This document shows positions 37,976-46,747 of a stretch of DNA of 64,000 nucleotides, one piece after another. Both the position numbers and the translations under genes were made by a program. How positions within the stretch are numbered: the first letter of the stretch is position 1; each line of letters begins with the position of its first letter. The stretch is from an uncultured Alphaproteobacteria bacterium. Lineage in GTDB: Bacteria; Pseudomonadota; Alphaproteobacteria; SP197. The notes under the pieces are model-generated. The model was not told the DNA's origin. It was given only the letters and a program-made list of their open reading frames with translations, and did no database searches. The stretch lies in assembly GCA_943787175.1 (NCBI GenBank), contig CALSLK010000006.1:372001-436000 (forward strand). Reading direction: 5' to 3'.

Positions 37976-38304
37976 CGAACGAGGCCGTTGATCGCGGAGA
38001 TCGGGCCATGCTCGACAATCTCCACCAGTGCCCGGCGCTGGGCATCGTTGAGGATCGATCGCTTTCCCGGAGCCTTGCCGTCCAGCAGACCATCGGGACC
38101 GCGAGCATTGAACCGCATCACCCAGTCGCGAAAGATCTGCAAGCCCACCCCACCGGTCCGTGCTGCGTCGCTCCGGCTGCCACCGTCATAAATTTGGGCC
38201 AGGGACAACAATCGGCGGGCCTGGTTCGCGCTCCTGGACGCGCGTGCCAATCGCCTCATGCCTGCCGCGTCAAAATCCTCCCGCAAGCCAATCGCTGTTC
38301 CCAT
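37975..38304 (-). pseudogene. IS630-type transposase, N-terminal fragment (minus strand)
   Basis: About 110 residues from ATG 38304: MGTAIGLREDFDAAGMRRLARAS, DWVMRFNARGPDGLLDGKAPG and LVEIVEHGPISAINGLVRWR. It is an IS630-type HTH region of a different lineage from the plus-strand fragment. The catalytic half is missing. The ORF in the track continues past the junction into antisense of the other fragment. Confidence 0.8.
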
Positions 38305-38374
38305 CACCAGCATCCTCCAATCAAGGATGCCATCGATTCACACTTTCGACCGCTTGGGAATCCCTCGAGGGAGT

Positions 38375-38934
38375 CAAACTCAACGCAGGTTGGTATAACA
38401 CCTCGCCTGCGTTTACCCATGGCGAAGTCTACTCGGCGGCTGGCCGTTATGACGGTGCTATCGGTGATCTCGGCGTGACCCGTGGCTGCTGGCTTCCTGC
38501 GCGTTAACGACAAGGCCAGTTCGGCCCTTGCCGGCACTCTACAGTCGGCAGCTAAGGATACTTACGATCTCAGCCTGGTGCTCTATTGGGGCAACTGGGG
38601 GTCTTGGTGGTTCGTACCTGAATGCCACCGGTTGGCACAACGTTGCAGGAACCGATACCGAACCTTCAACCTTGGTCTGGCCTACTGGTCGGACGGTGCG
38701 TGGTCGGCTGGTATCTACTGGTTGCATCAGGAGATTGACTACGCTGCTGGTGACCTGGTTCTCGGCGCGAACATCACCGATGAGTTCGATGCTTATCGTT
38801 TGATGGGTCAGTATGACCTGGGTCCGGGCATTGCCGTTACGGGCGCTATTGGTCTCGACACCTTCGATGATGGTGTTGTGAACCAGACCTATGACACACA
38901 GATGATCGGTACCGGTATCAGCATCGGCTTCTGA
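38375..38934 (+). pseudogene. Porin 2, 3' fragment
   Basis: Similarity to porin 1 resumes at about codon 228 (TSPAFTHGEVYSAAGRYDGAIGDLGV) and continues to the terminal GTGISIGF, with shifts near 38475 and 38605-38665. Long runs around 38690-38750 and 38775-38850 are identical in DNA to porin 1. Compared with porin 1 about 155 codons between the two fragments are gone, so the IS insertions came with a deletion. A protein cannot be made. Confidence 0.85.
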
Positions 38935-38958
38935 TCGCCTGACTACTGACGTCACAAG

Positions 38959-38996
38959 TCAAGGGGTGGCCTTCGGGCCGCCCCTATTCCTTTTGT
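38959..38996 (+). terminator. Intrinsic terminator after porin 2
   Basis: A GGGGTGGCC-TTC-GGGCCGCCCC hairpin with a T-rich tail (CTATTCCTTTTG), the counterpart of the terminator after porin 1. Confidence 0.75.
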
Positions 38997-39066
38997 GGAG
39001 GCGAACGGCATGGCCCTTGGGTCGCTTCGTGTGGTAAGTCTCTGCGCAAAGATCACGATGGTGTCG

Positions 39067-39903
39067 ATGGGCAATCTCATATGGCTCGCCTCCTACCCGA
39101 AATCGGGTAACACGTGGATGCGCGCCTTTTTAACAAACCTGATGACGAATGCGGAACGGCCAGCCGGTATCAACGAACTGGGCACCGTCACCGTTGGCGA
39201 TTCCGAGCCGCGACGTTACGAACACCTTTCCGGAAAGAAGGCGTCCGAGCTCGAAGCAGTAGCTGTAGCGACCCTGCGCCTGCAGGTTCAGGCACAGATC
39301 GCTGCAGAATCTCCCTACACTCGGTTCGTCAAGATCCACAGCGCCATGATGCAGACGGCAGGGCAACCCTGTGTCAACATGCAGGTTACCGCTGGCGCCA
39401 TCTACATCGTGCGCAATCCGCTTGATGTCGTGCTTTCATTTTCCCACCATCTGGGATCATCCGTTGATGACGTGATTGGTCTGATGGCGCGCAACAACGC
39501 CGTGACCGACAGCACACCGATCGCCGTATCGGAACTGATCGGAAGCTGGACCCAGCATGTTGCAAGCTGGACCGCAAAGCACAATCCTGCACTCCATGTC
39601 GTGCGCTACGAAGACATGTTGCAGAGCCCGCAATCAGCGTTTGGCAATGTTGCAAAGTTTCTGCAACTTGATGCACCGCGTGCGCGCATCGAAAGAGCGG
39701 TTCGCCACGCTTCGTTCAAGGTCCTGCGCAACCAGGAAAAGTGGAATGGTTTCCAGGAGAGGAGCGAACACGCCGATCATTTTTTTCGTTCCGGCACCGC
39801 AGGCGGCTGGCGCAAGGAACTCACCCCCGATCAGGTCCGTGCCATCGTGTCTGTCCACAGTGAACAGATGGCCCGCTTTGGTTATGTCCCGGAAGGCTAC
39901 TGA
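39067..39903 (+). CDS. Sulfotransferase 2 (Sulfotransfer_1 family)
   Basis: 278 residues from ATG 39067, the position at which all paralogues begin; the ORF-track start at 38995 lies in the terminator region. WLASYPKSGNTWMRAF is the PAPS loop and IYIVRNPLDVVLSFSHHLG the 3'-phosphate motif. At the likely catalytic position it reads KIHS where most paralogues have KTH. WTQHVASWTAKHNPALHVVRYEDML and the FFRSGTAGGW...FGYVPEGY ending are typical. It is the first gene of the nine-gene run, 72 bases before the next. Confidence 0.92.
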   Translation: MGNLIWLASYPKSGNTWMRAFLTNLMTNAERPAGINELGTVTVGDSEPRRYEHLSGKKASELEAVAVATLRLQVQAQIAAESPYTRFVKIHSAMMQTAGQPCVNMQVTAGAIYIVRNPLDVVLSFSHHLGSSVDDVIGLMARNNAVTDSTPIAVSELIGSWTQHVASWTAKHNPALHVVRYEDMLQSPQSAFGNVAKFLQLDAPRARIERAVRHASFKVLRNQEKWNGFQERSEHADHFFRSGTAGGWRKELTPDQVRAIVSVHSEQMARFGYVPEGY

Positions 39904-39975
39904 TATGTTGGCATTCCTGTCGGAACCGAACGAAGTTTCACCCTCAACGCCACAACGTTTATGGGGTAGTTGACT

Positions 39976-40819
39976 GTGGGAAAAATCGTCTGGCTGGCCA
40001 GTTATCCCAAATCCGGCAACACCTGGATGCGCGCCTTCCTGCATAATCTGTTCGGTAATCTTGACCGGCCGTTGCCGCTTGATCAACTGGACCGTGGCAA
40101 TCTGACGGTGGCTGAAACGTCCTTGCATTGGTACCAGGCAATCGATTCCCGGGAGCTCAGTGAATGGTCCCAAGAAGAAATTGACGCCATGCGCCTGAAG
40201 GTTCATGAGAAGATCGCCAGCCTCGGTCCCTGGCAACATCTTCTGCAAGATTCATGGCGCGATATTTGAACTGCGTGGTCAGATGACGGTCAACCTAGGG
40301 GTCAGTGCCGGGGCAATCTATATCGTGCGCAATCCGCTTGATGTCGTGCTTTCCTTTGCCGACTTCCAGGGGATCGCCGTGGATGTCGCGATCAACGCCC
40401 TGGGCGCCCGGAATTTTGAGCTTCCCCGAGATGCCAGCAATGTATCCGAACCCCTGGGCAATTGGTCCCAGAATGTCGAAAGCTGGACCGGTAAGCCCAA
40501 TCGGGCCCTGCATGTCGTGCGTTATGAGGACCTCCTTGCCAAGCCAGTCGCGGCGTTTGGCGGGGTTGCAACGTTTCTTGGTATTGATGCTCCGCGCCCA
40601 CGTCTTGAAAAGGCTGTGCGTCATTGCTCGTTCAAGGTTCTGCGCAATCAGGAAGACAAGACCGGGTTTTCGGAGCGTTCTCCAGCACAGGAACGGTTTT
40701 TCCGCAGTGGCAAGTCTGGCGGCTGGAGGGAGGCCCTCAACGACGAACAGGTTGGGCGCATTATCGAGAACCATCGTGAGCAGATGGACCGGTTCGATTA
40801 CGTCCCGGAAGGTTTCTGA
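39976..40819 (+). CDS. Sulfotransferase 3 (Sulfotransfer_1 family), one frameshift
   Basis: It starts with GTG at 39976 (MGKIVWLASYPKSGNTWMRAFLHN) or the TTG two codons earlier. The first 85 residues are in one frame; after a shift near 40228 the rest follows: IFCKIHGAIFELRGQ, IYIVRNPLDVVLSFADFQG, VVRYEDLLAKP and FFRSGKSGGWREAL...FDYVPEGF. Like sulfotransferase 2 it reads KIH at the catalytic position. The LHWYQAIDSRELSEW segment pairs it with sulfotransferase 4 as its closest neighbour. Its stop overlaps the next start by one base (TGATG). Confidence 0.9.
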
Positions 40820-41663
40820 TGGGCAAGATCGTCTGGCTCGCCAGCTACCCAAAATCCGGCAACACGTGGATGCGCGCTCTCCTGCATCACTTCTTCCGGA
40901 ATCCCGATACGCCGATTCCCCTGAACCAGCTTGGCGGCGGCAACCTCACGACGTCAGAGACCGGGTTGCACTGGTATCAGGCGCTTGATCCGCGTCCACC
41001 GGCAGAATGGAGTGCTGAAGAGATCGCCGCCATGCGCATGAAGGTACAGGAGGCCATTGCGGCGTCCGTACCCGGCAGCATCTTCTGTAAGACTCACAGC
41101 GCGCTGTTCGAGTCGTGGGGGCGTATGACGGTTAATCTCGCAGTGAGCGCAGGCGCCATCTACATCGTGCGCAACCCCCTCGACGTGGTTCTTTCCTTTG
41201 CCGACTACCAGGGCGTCACCATCGACACCCGCAATCAAGGCAATGGGCATGCTAAATTTTGAGCAGCCGCGGGAAGGGGATGCCATTACCTCCCCACTTG
41301 GGAGTTGGACCCAGAATGTCAGAAGCTGGACCGCAAAGCCCAGCCCCGACCTTCATGTCGTGCGGTATGAGGACATGCTCACAGACCCACAGAAGACCTT
41401 CGGCAGCGTGGTCAGATTCTTGGGCGTGGAAGCACCACAGGAAAGGATCGAAAAAGCTGTGCGCCATTCTTCCTTTAAGGAACTGCGTGCGCAAGAAGAC
41501 CAGACTGGGTTTGTAGAACGTTCACCTTCCCAGGAACGGTTCTTTCGCACCGGGACCCTCCGGTCAGTGGCGTGACGCCCTGAACGATGAACAGATCGAG
41601 CGTATCGTTGTGGATCATCGCGACCAGATGGCGTGCTTCGACTACATCCCCGGCGGGTTCTGA
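40819..41663 (+). CDS. Sulfotransferase 4 (Sulfotransfer_1 family), two frameshifts
   Basis: MGKIVWLASYPKSGNTWMRALLHH, FCKTHSALFESWG and IYIVRNPLDVVLSFADYQG are in the first frame. Near 41228 the frame changes and continues as SWTQNVRSWTAKPSPDLHVVRYEDML. Near 41563 it changes again to the ending QWRDALNDEQIERIVVDHRDQMACFDYIPGGF. It is most similar to sulfotransferase 3, which suggests a recent tandem duplication of that pair. Only two bases separate it from the next gene. Confidence 0.88.
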
Positions 41664-41665
41664 CG

Positions 41666-42529
41666 ATGGGCAATATCCTGTGGCTCGCAAGCTACCCGAA
41701 ATCCGGCAACACCTGGATGCGTGCCTTCCTGCACAATGTTCTGCGCGAGCCGGATCAACCCGCTGACATCAATCAGATGACCGGCACCCTGACCCAGGGT
41801 GAGTCTTCCATGGGCTGGTACCGGGTCGCCAATCCGCGCCCGCCCGAACAATGGACACTGGGCGAGATCGCGCGCATGCGCCCCCACGTCCATGAGATGA
41901 TTGCCAAGGGCCAGAAGGGCACGGTGTTCTGCAAGACCCACAACGCTCTGATCAAGGTGGAGGGCCAGCCCACGGTCAACACACGCGTTACCGCAGGCGC
42001 CATCTACATCGTGCGCAACCCGCTCGATGTCCTGCTGTCCTTTGCCGACTTCCAGGCTGTGTCCATCGATGATGCCATCACCATCATGGCAAAACGGAAT
42101 TTCGCGACGCCCCTGACCGACCGCAATGTGCCCGAAACGCTGGGTAGCTGGTCCCAGCATGTCTCAAGCTGGACGGCACAGGACAGCAAAAGCCTGCGTG
42201 TCGTGCGCTATGAGGATCTGCAGGAAGATCCGGTGACGACGTTCGGGGAAACGCTTGCCTTCATGAAACTTGATGTGAAGCGTGCGCGCCTCGACAAGGC
42301 GATCCGGAACGCGTCCTTCAAGGAATTGCGTAAACAGGAAGATCAGAAAGGTTTCAATGAGCGCCCGGGTCACCAGGAGCGGTTTTTCCGCAAAGGCGTT
42401 GCGGGTCAGTGGAAACAGGAACTGAACGAAGAACAGATTGCCCGCATTTGCGAGGATCATGGTGACCAGATGGCCCGTTTCGGCTATCTCCCCGATGGCT
42501 ACAAGCCGCAGACAAAAGTGGAGACGTAA
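41666..42529 (+). CDS. Sulfotransferase 5 (Sulfotransfer_1 family)
   Basis: 287 residues, the longest of the set because of a lysine-containing tail (YKPQTKVET). ILWLASYPKSGNTWMRAFLHN, VFCKTHNALIKVEG, IYIVRNPLDVLLSFADFQAVS, VVRYEDLQEDPVTTFG and FFRKGVAGQWKQEL are all intact. The region between residues 30 and 70 (NQMTGTLTQGESSMGWYRVANPRPPEQW) is quite different from its neighbours and is a candidate acceptor region. Confidence 0.93.
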   Translation: MGNILWLASYPKSGNTWMRAFLHNVLREPDQPADINQMTGTLTQGESSMGWYRVANPRPPEQWTLGEIARMRPHVHEMIAKGQKGTVFCKTHNALIKVEGQPTVNTRVTAGAIYIVRNPLDVLLSFADFQAVSIDDAITIMAKRNFATPLTDRNVPETLGSWSQHVSSWTAQDSKSLRVVRYEDLQEDPVTTFGETLAFMKLDVKRARLDKAIRNASFKELRKQEDQKGFNERPGHQERFFRKGVAGQWKQELNEEQIARICEDHGDQMARFGYLPDGYKPQTKVET

Positions 42530-42532
42530 CCC

Positions 42533-43369
42533 TTGGGCCAGATCATCTGGATCGCGAGTTATCCCAAGTCGGGCAACACCTGGACCCGTGCGTTTCTGCA
42601 CAACCTGTTCCGCGATCCCAAGACATCCTTCAACATCAACGACATGACCCTGTTGACCGCGAATGAGGCCGCCAATGCGAACTATTGTGATCTCGACACC
42701 CGTTCCTGGAAGGAATGGACGAACGACGATGTTGCCGTCATGCGACCCCAGGCCCAGGCCCGTTTGGCGGCCTCACGACCCCATACGATCTTTGCCAAGA
42801 CGCATCTGGCGGTCCTGCAACTGCGTGGGCAGCCCACGATCAACATGAACGTGACGGCTGCTGCGGTTTATCTCATCCGCAATCCGCTCGATGTGGTGAT
42901 CTCCTTTGCCGATCATCAGGGCATCACGATCGATCAGCAGATCGAGCTTCTCAACATGAAGAACTACGAGACGCCCAACGCCGAATCGCTGGCCAACGAA
43001 CCCATGGGAAGCTGGTCCCAGCATGTCGAGAGCTGGACTGCGCAGCCGAATCCCGGCCTCCACGTCATGCGCTACGAGGATATGCTGGTCAATCCGGTCA
43101 AGAGTTTTGGCAGTCTGGTGAAGTTTCTTCGGCTCGATACCCCGCGCTCACGCATCGAACGTGCGGTCAAGAACTCCTCGTTCAAGGTCCTGCGCAAGCA
43201 GGAAGAACTGCACGGGTTCCACGAGAGAACTGCAGCGCAAAAGAACTTCTTCCGGTCCGGCAAAACCGGTGAATGGAAGGACGTTCTCACGGAAGAACAG
43301 ATCGGCAAGATCTGTGAGATACACCGCGATCAGATGGCCAGGTTTGATTATCTGCCGGAAGGGTACTGA
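42533..43369 (+). CDS. Sulfotransferase 6 (Sulfotransfer_1 family)
   Basis: 278 residues, beginning with TTG (no ATG is available at the conserved start) as MGQIIWIASYPKSGNTWTRAFLHN. IFAKTHLAVLQLRGQ, VYLIRNPLDVVISFADHQG, VMRYEDMLVNPVKSFG and FFRSGKTGEWKDVL follow. The TTG start may lower its translation relative to the others. It lies three bases after sulfotransferase 5. Confidence 0.93.
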   Translation: MGQIIWIASYPKSGNTWTRAFLHNLFRDPKTSFNINDMTLLTANEAANANYCDLDTRSWKEWTNDDVAVMRPQAQARLAASRPHTIFAKTHLAVLQLRGQPTINMNVTAAAVYLIRNPLDVVISFADHQGITIDQQIELLNMKNYETPNAESLANEPMGSWSQHVESWTAQPNPGLHVMRYEDMLVNPVKSFGSLVKFLRLDTPRSRIERAVKNSSFKVLRKQEELHGFHERTAAQKNFFRSGKTGEWKDVLTEEQIGKICEIHRDQMARFDYLPEGY

Positions 43370-43375
43370 GGAATC

Positions 43376-44212
43376 ATGGGCAAGATCATCTGGATCGCGA
43401 GTTATCCGAAATCGGGGAACACGTGGACGCGTATCTTCCTGTTCAACCTGCTGGCTGATGCGCCTGATCCTCTTCCCCTGTCGGAAGTCAGCCGCATGTC
43501 GACCTCTGATACCGTGCTGCGCTGGTACAGCGAAGTGGACGAGCGAGATCCAGCGACCTGGACGACCCAGGAAGTTGCCGATCTGCGCCTGACCATGCAG
43601 CAGCACATGACCACGCTGACGTCCGAGCCGACGTTCATGAAAACCCATGCGGCTCTGGTGCCCATGGCGGGGCGCCAGCCCTTTGACATGGATGCCACGG
43701 CCGGTGCGATCTACATCGTGCGCAATCCATTGGACATCGCCGCCTCCTATGCCCGGCACACCGGTGTTCCGATCGACGAGATCATCACGGTCATGAGTAC
43801 GCCCAACCACATGCTGCCGCGCAACGACAGGCTGGCTGAGTTTGTTCAGGGCGGTTGGTCACAACATGTGATGAGCTGGACCCGCACGCCCAACCCGGCC
43901 GTACACATCATGCGGTATGAAGACCTGGCTGCCGATGCCTCAGGGACCTTTGGCAATGTCTGTGGTTTCCTGAAGCTGGATCTCGAGCCTGACCGTATCG
44001 CGCGTGCAGTTGAACACGCCTCGATCGACACAATGCGCCGGCTTGAGGATGAACAGGGTTTCAACGAGAAGAGCGATCATCAGGATCGGTTCTTTGGCGA
44101 AGGCTGTGTCGGTGCTTGGCAGCGCGAACTCAGCGAGGATCAGGCCCGGCAGATTGTCGAGCGTCATCGCAACCAGATGACGCGCTTTGGATACGTGCCC
44201 GAAGGCTGGTGA
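43376..44212 (+). CDS. Sulfotransferase 7 (Sulfotransfer_1 family)
   Basis: 278 residues: IIWIASYPKSGNTWTRIFLFN, TFMKTHAALVPMAGR, IYIVRNPLDIAASYARHTG, IMRYEDLAADASGTFG. The DAASY form of the 3'-phosphate motif, the MSTSDTVLRWY segment and the MSTPNHM segment match sulfotransferase 1 better than its direct neighbours. FFGEGCVGAW replaces the usual FFRxG. Confidence 0.92.
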   Translation: MGKIIWIASYPKSGNTWTRIFLFNLLADAPDPLPLSEVSRMSTSDTVLRWYSEVDERDPATWTTQEVADLRLTMQQHMTTLTSEPTFMKTHAALVPMAGRQPFDMDATAGAIYIVRNPLDIAASYARHTGVPIDEIITVMSTPNHMLPRNDRLAEFVQGGWSQHVMSWTRTPNPAVHIMRYEDLAADASGTFGNVCGFLKLDLEPDRIARAVEHASIDTMRRLEDEQGFNEKSDHQDRFFGEGCVGAWQRELSEDQARQIVERHRNQMTRFGYVPEGW

Positions 44213-44216
44213 ATCC

Positions 44217-45059
44217 ATGGGCAAGATTCTCTGGCTCGCGAGCTATCCCAAATCCGGTAATACCTGGGTGCGCCTGTTCCTTGCCAATCTGTTCAAGGGA
44301 GACGGCAGCAATCCGGTCGCGTTGAACCGCATTGGCGAAGCGACCCTGGCAGAACCCGGCACGGCTGGTTTCTCGTTGCTCGACCAGCGCCCGTGGCAGG
44401 AGTGGAGCATCGAGGACATCGCCCGTATGCGCCCACAGGTGCAGGAACGCATCGCCGCTACGGGAGATGGCGTCGTTCTGGTCAAAACACATAGCGCCTT
44501 TGTCATGGTCCGCGGCACGCCCACAATCAACATGGGCGTGACCGCTGGCGCGGTTTATGTCGTGCGCAATCCGCTCGATATTGCGGTGTCCTATGCCCAT
44601 CACCAGGGCCTGCCGGTCGAAGAGATCATCGCGATCATGGGCAAAGACATGTTCACCACGCCAAGCAACGCGACCAACGTTTATGAGGTCATGGGTTCGT
44701 GGTCGCAGCATGTCGCGAGCTGGACCGCCAGTGCCAGTCCCATGATGCATGTCATGCGTTATGAAGACATGCTCAGCGATCCCCATGCTGTCTTTGGTGC
44801 TCTTGCCGGCTTCATGCGTATCGAAGCCGGCGAAGATGCCGTGCGGCGTGCTGTCGCCCTGAGTGCCTTTGACAAGGTTGCGGGCCAGGAATCCCTGGAA
44901 GGATTTCAGGAGCGCACGCCCGCGCAGGAGCGTTTCTTCCGGTCGGGCAAAGCCGATCAGTGGCGCGATGTTCTCAGCGACGCGCAGGTCAAGGCTGTGG
45001 TGCAGGCGCATGGCGAACAGATGGAACGGTTCGGTTATCTGCCTGAGGCGCCTTCATGA
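44217..45059 (+). CDS. Sulfotransferase 8 (Sulfotransfer_1 family)
   Basis: 280 residues from ATG 44217 (the track start at 44187 overlaps the previous gene). ILWLASYPKSGNTWVRLFLAN, VLVKTHSAFVMVRG, VYVVRNPLDIAVSYAHHQG, VMRYEDMLSDPHAVFG and FFRSGKADQWRDVL are present. Its stop overlaps the next start as ATGA. Confidence 0.93.
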   Translation: MGKILWLASYPKSGNTWVRLFLANLFKGDGSNPVALNRIGEATLAEPGTAGFSLLDQRPWQEWSIEDIARMRPQVQERIAATGDGVVLVKTHSAFVMVRGTPTINMGVTAGAVYVVRNPLDIAVSYAHHQGLPVEEIIAIMGKDMFTTPSNATNVYEVMGSWSQHVASWTASASPMMHVMRYEDMLSDPHAVFGALAGFMRIEAGEDAVRRAVALSAFDKVAGQESLEGFQERTPAQERFFRSGKADQWRDVLSDAQVKAVVQAHGEQMERFGYLPEAPS

Positions 45060-45895
45060 GTGCCATTCTCTGGCTCGCAAGTTATCCCAAGTCCGGCAAT
45101 ACCTGGCTTCGCGCCTTTCTGCATAACGTCCTCGTTCCCGGCGAAGGCCAGTTCGATATCAACCTGCTGGGCGGCATCAGCGATTCGGACGCGTCGGTTT
45201 CGAACTTTGCCCAGGTCGATACGCGTGCACCGGAATCCTGGACGCAGGCCGAGATCATGGCCATGCGTACGGCCGTTCAGAAACGCATCGCCGAAAGCAG
45301 GCAAGGCACGGTGCTGTGCAAAACCCACAACGCCATGATGATGCATCTGGGAAAGCCCCTGATCAGCATGGCGGCCACTGCCGGATCTATCTATGTCGTG
45401 CGCAACCCGCTCGACGTCGTCATCTCCAATGCCAACCATCTGGGCGGTTCCATCGATCAGACGATCGAGGTCCTGGACACCCCGGACTTTGTCACCCATC
45501 CTGTACCGGGCAGCCCTGTGGTTTCCGATGTCATGGGAAGCCGGTCGCAGCATGTTGCAAGCTGGACGGGGCGGCCCAATCGCGGCCAGAACGTCATGCG
45601 TTACGAGGATATGCTGGCCGACCCAGGCGCGGCCTTTGGTGATCTGGTCGCCTTCATGGGTCTCAATCTCGATGCATCAGCGTTCGCCAGCGCGCTTGAA
45701 AACTGTTGGTTTGTCGCGCTGCAGCGCCAGGAAACCGAAAAGGGATTTGGTGAGGCGACGTCACATTCAAGATTTTTCCGCAAGGGTACGGCTGGCCAGT
45801 GGTGTGAGGTTCTCACTCCTGATCAAATTGCTGCGGTTGTCGGTGCGCATCGTGAACAAATGGCGCGCTTCAACTATGTCCCCGATGGATTCTAG
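45056..45895 (+). CDS. Sulfotransferase 9 (Sulfotransfer_1 family)
   Basis: 279 residues: ILWLASYPKSGNTWLRAFLHN, VLCKTHNAMMMHLGK, IYVVRNPLDVVISNANHLG, VMRYEDMLADPGAAFG. The 3'-phosphate motif has SNANH where others have SFADH or SYA, and GSRSQHVASW where others have GSWSQHV. The WVALQRQE segment also departs from the SFKxLRxQE consensus. It is one of the more diverged members but has no obvious loss of a key residue. Confidence 0.92.
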   Translation: MSAILWLASYPKSGNTWLRAFLHNVLVPGEGQFDINLLGGISDSDASVSNFAQVDTRAPESWTQAEIMAMRTAVQKRIAESRQGTVLCKTHNAMMMHLGKPLISMAATAGSIYVVRNPLDVVISNANHLGGSIDQTIEVLDTPDFVTHPVPGSPVVSDVMGSRSQHVASWTGRPNRGQNVMRYEDMLADPGAAFGDLVAFMGLNLDASAFASALENCWFVALQRQETEKGFGEATSHSRFFRKGTAGQWCEVLTPDQIAAVVGAHREQMARFNYVPDGF

Positions 45896-45907
45896 GGGTC
45901 GCTGGAT

Positions 45908-46747
45908 ATGGGAAAGATTCTCTGGCTCGCCAGTTACCCCAAATCCGGCAATACCTGGATGCGCGCGTTTCTGCACAATCTGATCGTCGACAAGGGCGGC
46001 CCCCTTGACCTCAATGCGATGTCTAGGGGCGCGCTGATGGATGCGGCGCATCAGCATTATGCATCGCTGTCGGATGGCGATCCGCGTCAATTGAGCCGGG
46101 AGGAAATCGCGCGATTGCGCCCACGCATGCAGGCAGCCCTGGCGGCGAGCCGGAACGGTACGGTGTTTGTGAAAACCCATACCGCGCTGACCATGCTGGC
46201 GGGACACCCCAGCCATGATCCGGCACACACACTGGGTTCGATCTACATGGTGCGTGACCCCCGTGACGTTGCGCTGAGTTATGCCGATCACCTGGGCATT
46301 GGCATCGATGGGGCCATCGACGCCATGGCACGCGAGAACGCTCAGACCGATGCCAGTGAAGAGGGTGTCACCGAATTCATCGGAAGCTGGTCGCAGAACG
46401 TGACCGGCTGGACCAACCAGAAGGCCAGCACCGTTCTGGTCCTGCGTTACGAAGACATGCTCGATCAGCCCAAACAGACCTTCGGCAGGATCGTCGCGTT
46501 TCTGGGTATTGAGCGCTCATCCCAACAGGTGAGAAATGCAATCGGGAACACCAGCTTCGAGCAGCTTGCGCGTCAGGAGGAGACGTCAGGCTTCCAGGAG
46601 CGCTCACACAAGCAGAAGAAGTTCTTCCGGCGTGGCCGTTCCGGGTCCTGGCGGTCTATGCTCTCGCCCGAACAGGCCGCACGGCTGACAGCAGATCACG
46701 GCGCGGTCATGCAGCGGTTCGGTTATCTCGATAATGAGGCACCATGA
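45908..46747 (+). CDS. Sulfotransferase 10 (Sulfotransfer_1 family)
   Basis: 279 residues: ILWLASYPKSGNTWMRAFLHN, VFVKTHTALTMLAGH, IYMVRDPRDVALSYADHLG, VLRYEDMLDQPKQTFG, FFRRGRSGSWRSML. It alone keeps the classical RDPRDV version of the 3'-phosphate motif; the other nine read RNPLDV or RNPLDI. It is the last of the run and its stop overlaps the yggS start (ATGA), which couples the array to yggS-trpS. Confidence 0.93.
   Translation: MGKILWLASYPKSGNTWMRAFLHNLIVDKGGPLDLNAMSRGALMDAAHQHYASLSDGDPRQLSREEIARLRPRMQAALAASRNGTVFVKTHTALTMLAGHPSHDPAHTLGSIYMVRDPRDVALSYADHLGIGIDGAIDAMARENAQTDASEEGVTEFIGSWSQNVTGWTNQKASTVLVLRYEDMLDQPKQTFGRIVAFLGIERSSQQVRNAIGNTSFEQLARQEETSGFQERSHKQKKFFRRGRSGSWRSMLSPEQAARLTADHGAVMQRFGYLDNEAP

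Larger units (their letters stand above)
37595..38364. mobile_element. Composite of two IS630-type half-elements facing each other
   Basis: Two different IS630-type transposase 5' halves are joined near 37975: one on the plus strand from 37627, one on the minus strand from 38304. Each lacks its DDE half. The outer edges carry an inverted GGGATTCCC (37595-37603) / GGGAATCCC (38356-38364), which may be remnants of terminal repeats. The structure implies insertion of one element into or beside another followed by deletion between them. Confidence 0.7.

Noticed and set aside
33200-46747. Phage or integrative element carrying the sulfotransferase run
   Set aside because: No integrase, attachment repeat or tRNA boundary is visible; the only mobile genes are the IS remnants inside porin 2.
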